Shown: positions 63,501-64,000 of the stretch, piece after piece
Layout of the letters: the number at the start of each line of letters is the position of its first letter
Numbering within the stretch: the stretch's first letter is position 1
Assembly: GCA_963582065.1 (NCBI GenBank)
Contig: CAUZRQ010000003.1
Location: 97,767 to 161,766 of the forward strand
Source of the DNA: UBA8437 sp963582065
Lineage (GTDB): Bacteria > Planctomycetota > Planctomycetia > Planctomycetales > Planctomycetaceae
Length of the DNA: 64,000 bases
Reading direction: 5' to 3'
The notes under the pieces: generated by a model
What the model saw: only the letters and a program-made list of their open reading frames with translations
What the model was told of the DNA's origin: nothing
Databases searched by the model: none
Program-made: the position numbers and the translations under genes

Positions 63501-64000
63501 GATTCTCACCGGGACCCCGATCTGGGGTGCACGCAACGAGGTGCAGCGCTTGGCCATCACTGGTGCCGCTGAAGGTGACACGTTCACGCTTTCGTTCCTG
63601 CACCCGGATGCGCAACCGGGTGTCGTTGCCGGACAGTTCAACGCCCTGTTGTCCGCGGTTGAATTCGACGTCGAAGATTACGGCGCGATGACCGATGCCT
63701 TTGGCATGCCCCTGGGAACCGGGGTGCTCTCGGAGGCCGATCAGTACAACATCCGTGTTGAAGATGAAGAAATGCGGGTGATAGCAGTGGACGTCAGTGT
63801 CGCCGGCGGCCCGCACACCCTGACGGTGATTCGGGCGATCAATGGCACCGACCCGGAAATCCACAATACCGATACCGAAGTCTTCTACATCGAAACCACC
63901 GAGCCGATCGAATACAACGCGCCGTCTGACGACAGCCGAAACGACATCCAGCGGATCGCGATGCTGGGTGACCCCGATGGCGGGTTCTTCACACTCACAT
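57532..64000 (+). CDS. Giant surface protein with LEPR-type signal and beta-helix repeats, 3' truncated
   Basis: The frame is open from ATG 57532 to the window edge (over 2150 codons) and continues beyond. The N-terminus is basic and long, then QLEDRTLLS (residues 39-47), the planctomycete LEPR-LLS signal found on exported giant proteins. What follows is a right-handed beta-helix type region with many N-N/G-N turns (ITGNTVENNAGDGM, IHNNLLTGNN, ISENFGIGID), mixed with three recurrent modules: G-x-x-x-GDxVxIxGVxGNxAxNG (near 58230, 59090, 62790), ExMxV...LTVxRGxxGTxxxxH (near 59330, 60080, 62330, 63370, 63760), and NEVQxxxIxG...GxxxTLTF (near 62960, 63185, 63535, 63940). Likely secreted or cell-surface; adhesion is inferred. 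AGGAG seven bases upstream supports the start. Confidence 0.88.
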   Translation, partial: MLLTSWITSLRRTWQQKSNRRHVLRLRREMAPRASLVEQLEDRTLLSSVVIESVVAGESLSIDTQAMVGNGTLSNPEFDSLIIRSVVVAPGSGTAIDIDFSGDDTAKLELDTISIQSVIATGSGEPGVRVNLQDVIVDDLVVDSSSISGENGAGLTIDLHDVNLGALTIVHSDVAGDGGPGTTISLDGTTVGEFNIAKTTSDGVSVTSVSGQSGVIDPTGGVTNTNPMTVTALTHGLSTGDVIEISGVVGNSAVNGRRVITRVTDSAFTVDSTALNGGIDALQTTLTVQDVSLLRSGGVFPFSIGIGSETLQVLSAADNVLTVSRGASASSHSDGAAVFATVANGDYIRGGEWVVPSSISNGSVKENRLEGPTGSDGLQLDFSNTSGAKFSITDNYVIEGLEIVLDGSPLQNLTIHNNLLTGNNVGPGFVLDATDSNVDGVISDNRMVGNATNGVQFDLTDSNLGGRITGNTVENNAGDGMVFDADSTSGLRTLNFSNPGTIVGDVTDASNHDPIRITSQGHGLKRGDLVYIEEVRGNIAANGNHHVAVPETDLVTALNLLQTELPVVDVGPFLLIESPVGTDPVTGEAVYDFQIRVDGERMQVIRVDENTDVFSVVRGVDSTLAASHLGSSPAYHDSVFVLEGSSGSSGETGVYDGGGRIHLADGAISGNTFRNNTAGAGIRAELPENTVLLADVTNNTLSGNSEGGFILRASDTNPAEHGSRGFEVNIGGEDRLADANLFDGNSGAGMAFTLIDKAVGTFNVRNNTVINMVDDNDTSTNYVGDAIHAELVGVDLNFEAINRLEGAVVENNSLGTSGYTELAVAINATQATITVADSSRFDALSTPFNVQVGREVMTVTGITDENLDVVRGVGTSPNEAHVSGDTLFSTSGGNQGRGFSVLMEEDSTLQDLLFRNNTVVNNGDDGFKLRREDEGRLNLVESGSVQRRAVTIRDNTIIANASNAPTEPISPSQSQRRGAGIDIHVINGSVDLQDLEIVGNVIEANVGSNTSGILLRAEADARILADIEDNRIRYNSADGIELSTRQNDGTDVRQVGGTWVKNTITDNGDHGIEIIGRHGLFDLISELVNTTGAQTIVTPLFIGIEGLDPVDGKDRGNIIESNGMDGMTVNAEGSISFANNSVRNNGTGGIDINPNGPQTTAIKSSEISENFGIGIDVSAGPRVVVTIRDNQIRNNIDSNLSDTVVTGDGIELTTPGLTSGPLHATITGNFIEGNDGRGIDLLNTGTMQVKIGDPTLPLDTGRNDIVGNRLEGLYLVNTADTNQSQSVPSTDALLQGGPIDAAGNVMFHVDTNTIEDNGLGSSLAGTGLIMRAGTVFGGSDDFTSRDASGDLTRVGGEGASNATGVGSNDGSLGKGNGRINARIANNTFEGNFGNDFFVEAFRSTVDPPATSGTWNTDDFIVNSYDSDPLSRVNLVFTGNTGNGLQAAVVGNPLYNNAEAVFKSREAVQSPAGAFVSGSRDRSACLIPWRPPGSPPNEAVIAPQFQYPGIGPERTWRVLTGFDTSGPGPFDGFDLGSNFDDPEICGWDIMGPLSSGGTGWGGTTLDSFVSEKTTKVTVIDPEVFVGGGGDPPMEGLADGFTFQVGLEEMRVFRDPADPTGATFDVVRGWRNTPISSHAAGTPVGLFTFADPVTATFPLPDIVDVTPAIRNIDAGVINITFSEDMRNVAIDDFALAFDDGNEAGLAGTGPWTTGVITGASHIRPDGTKNPVTIESIAVGGVSDPNNPAQLINPRLSEGDEVTISGILGNGAANGVYSVSNIQANSFDLGINEVQLLELIGSPTGGTFTLTFQQETNEIQRIDMSGHILDGHFAIGFRPPVGATEFTSPLEYSATAADVQAALEGAEIPTLIAGDVIVTGGPLAGINEVQEVEITGAAFGGDVVTLTYLHPVTFLPVNIDDTTTTIEVYESGEFLDPYGNPLSVPFLIRIDDEQMRVTAVVGDDLTVERAVDGTVAALHRRRAKVREVQTTIPILTGTPIWGARNEVQRLAITGAAEGDTFTLSFLHPDAQPGVVAGQFNALLSAVEFDVEDYGAMTDAFGMPLGTGVLSEADQYNIRVEDEEMRVIAVDVSVAGGPHTLTVIRAINGTDPEIHNTDTEVFYIETTEPIEYNAPSDDSRNDIQRIAMLGDPDGGFFTLT

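Overview
The window reads as chromosomal DNA of a GC-rich member of the Planctomycetota. The markers are paired DUF1501 and DUF1549/DUF1553 (PSD1-type) secreted proteins, PQQ-dehydrogenase-like proteins ending in the Pirellula/Verrucomicrobium heme domain, DUF1080 lipoproteins, a membrane-tethered Ser/Thr kinase, and a giant surface protein with an LEPR-type N-terminal signal (LEDRTLLS). There is no sign of plasmid, phage, transposon or CRISPR sequence.

Layout. 0-4 kb (+): end of gyrA, rfbB, prfB (RF2 with a +1 programmed frameshift) and a DUF1080 lipoprotein. 4-9.1 kb (-): a likely five-gene operon in which korA-korB (2-oxoacid:ferredoxin oxidoreductase) is flanked by two CBS-domain proteins. 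9.3-17.3 kb (+): a kinase/beta-solenoid receptor, pyrB overlapping an apparently inactive dihydroorotase (pyrC'), a NYN-domain protein, a lipoprotein, an APC permease and a small protein. 17.3-21.1 kb (-): a hidden SelW-like selenoprotein behind a large low-complexity membrane protein. 21.4-23.1 kb (+): a sodium:solute symporter with a 43-aa membrane partner. 23.1-29.8 kb (-): PhyH dioxygenase, two DUF1501 proteins and a DUF1549/1553 protein. 30.0-34.7 kb: a cysteine-rich 13-codon leader ORF with an attenuator-like RNA, a MauE-like protein, a rhodanese lipoprotein, a CMD-family protein, an SDR, a selenocysteine-containing SelD and a SenB-type selenosugar synthase. 34.7-47.3 kb: a scramblase-like protein, tandem triheme PQQ-type dehydrogenases, a secreted hypothetical protein and a second DUF1501/PSD1 pair. 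47.5-53.9 kb (+): a lexA-imuA-imuB-dnaE2 SOS mutagenesis cassette. 53.9-57.1 kb (+): M81 and M32 peptidases. 57.5-64 kb (+): the start of the giant surface protein.

The most notable result is selenium biology that ordinary ORF calling misses. Two genes (selD at 32581-33636 and a SelW/Rdx-like gene at 17296-17511) each contain one in-frame TGA at the family's redox-active cysteine position, each followed by a hairpin that fits a bacterial SECIS element. selD is immediately followed by a SenB-type glycosyltransferase, which implies that selenophosphate also feeds a selenosugar or selenoneine-type small molecule. A third recoded gene, prfB, makes RF2, the factor that competes with Sec insertion at UGA. 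Just upstream of the selenium genes lies a 13-codon ORF (VEYCCTCQRGGNA) with the strongest Shine-Dalgarno in the window, followed by stacked hairpins and a strong terminator in front of a rhodanese operon. This is a candidate cysteine-sensing attenuator.

All functional calls come from reading motifs and context. No database search, structure prediction or RNA folding was run.
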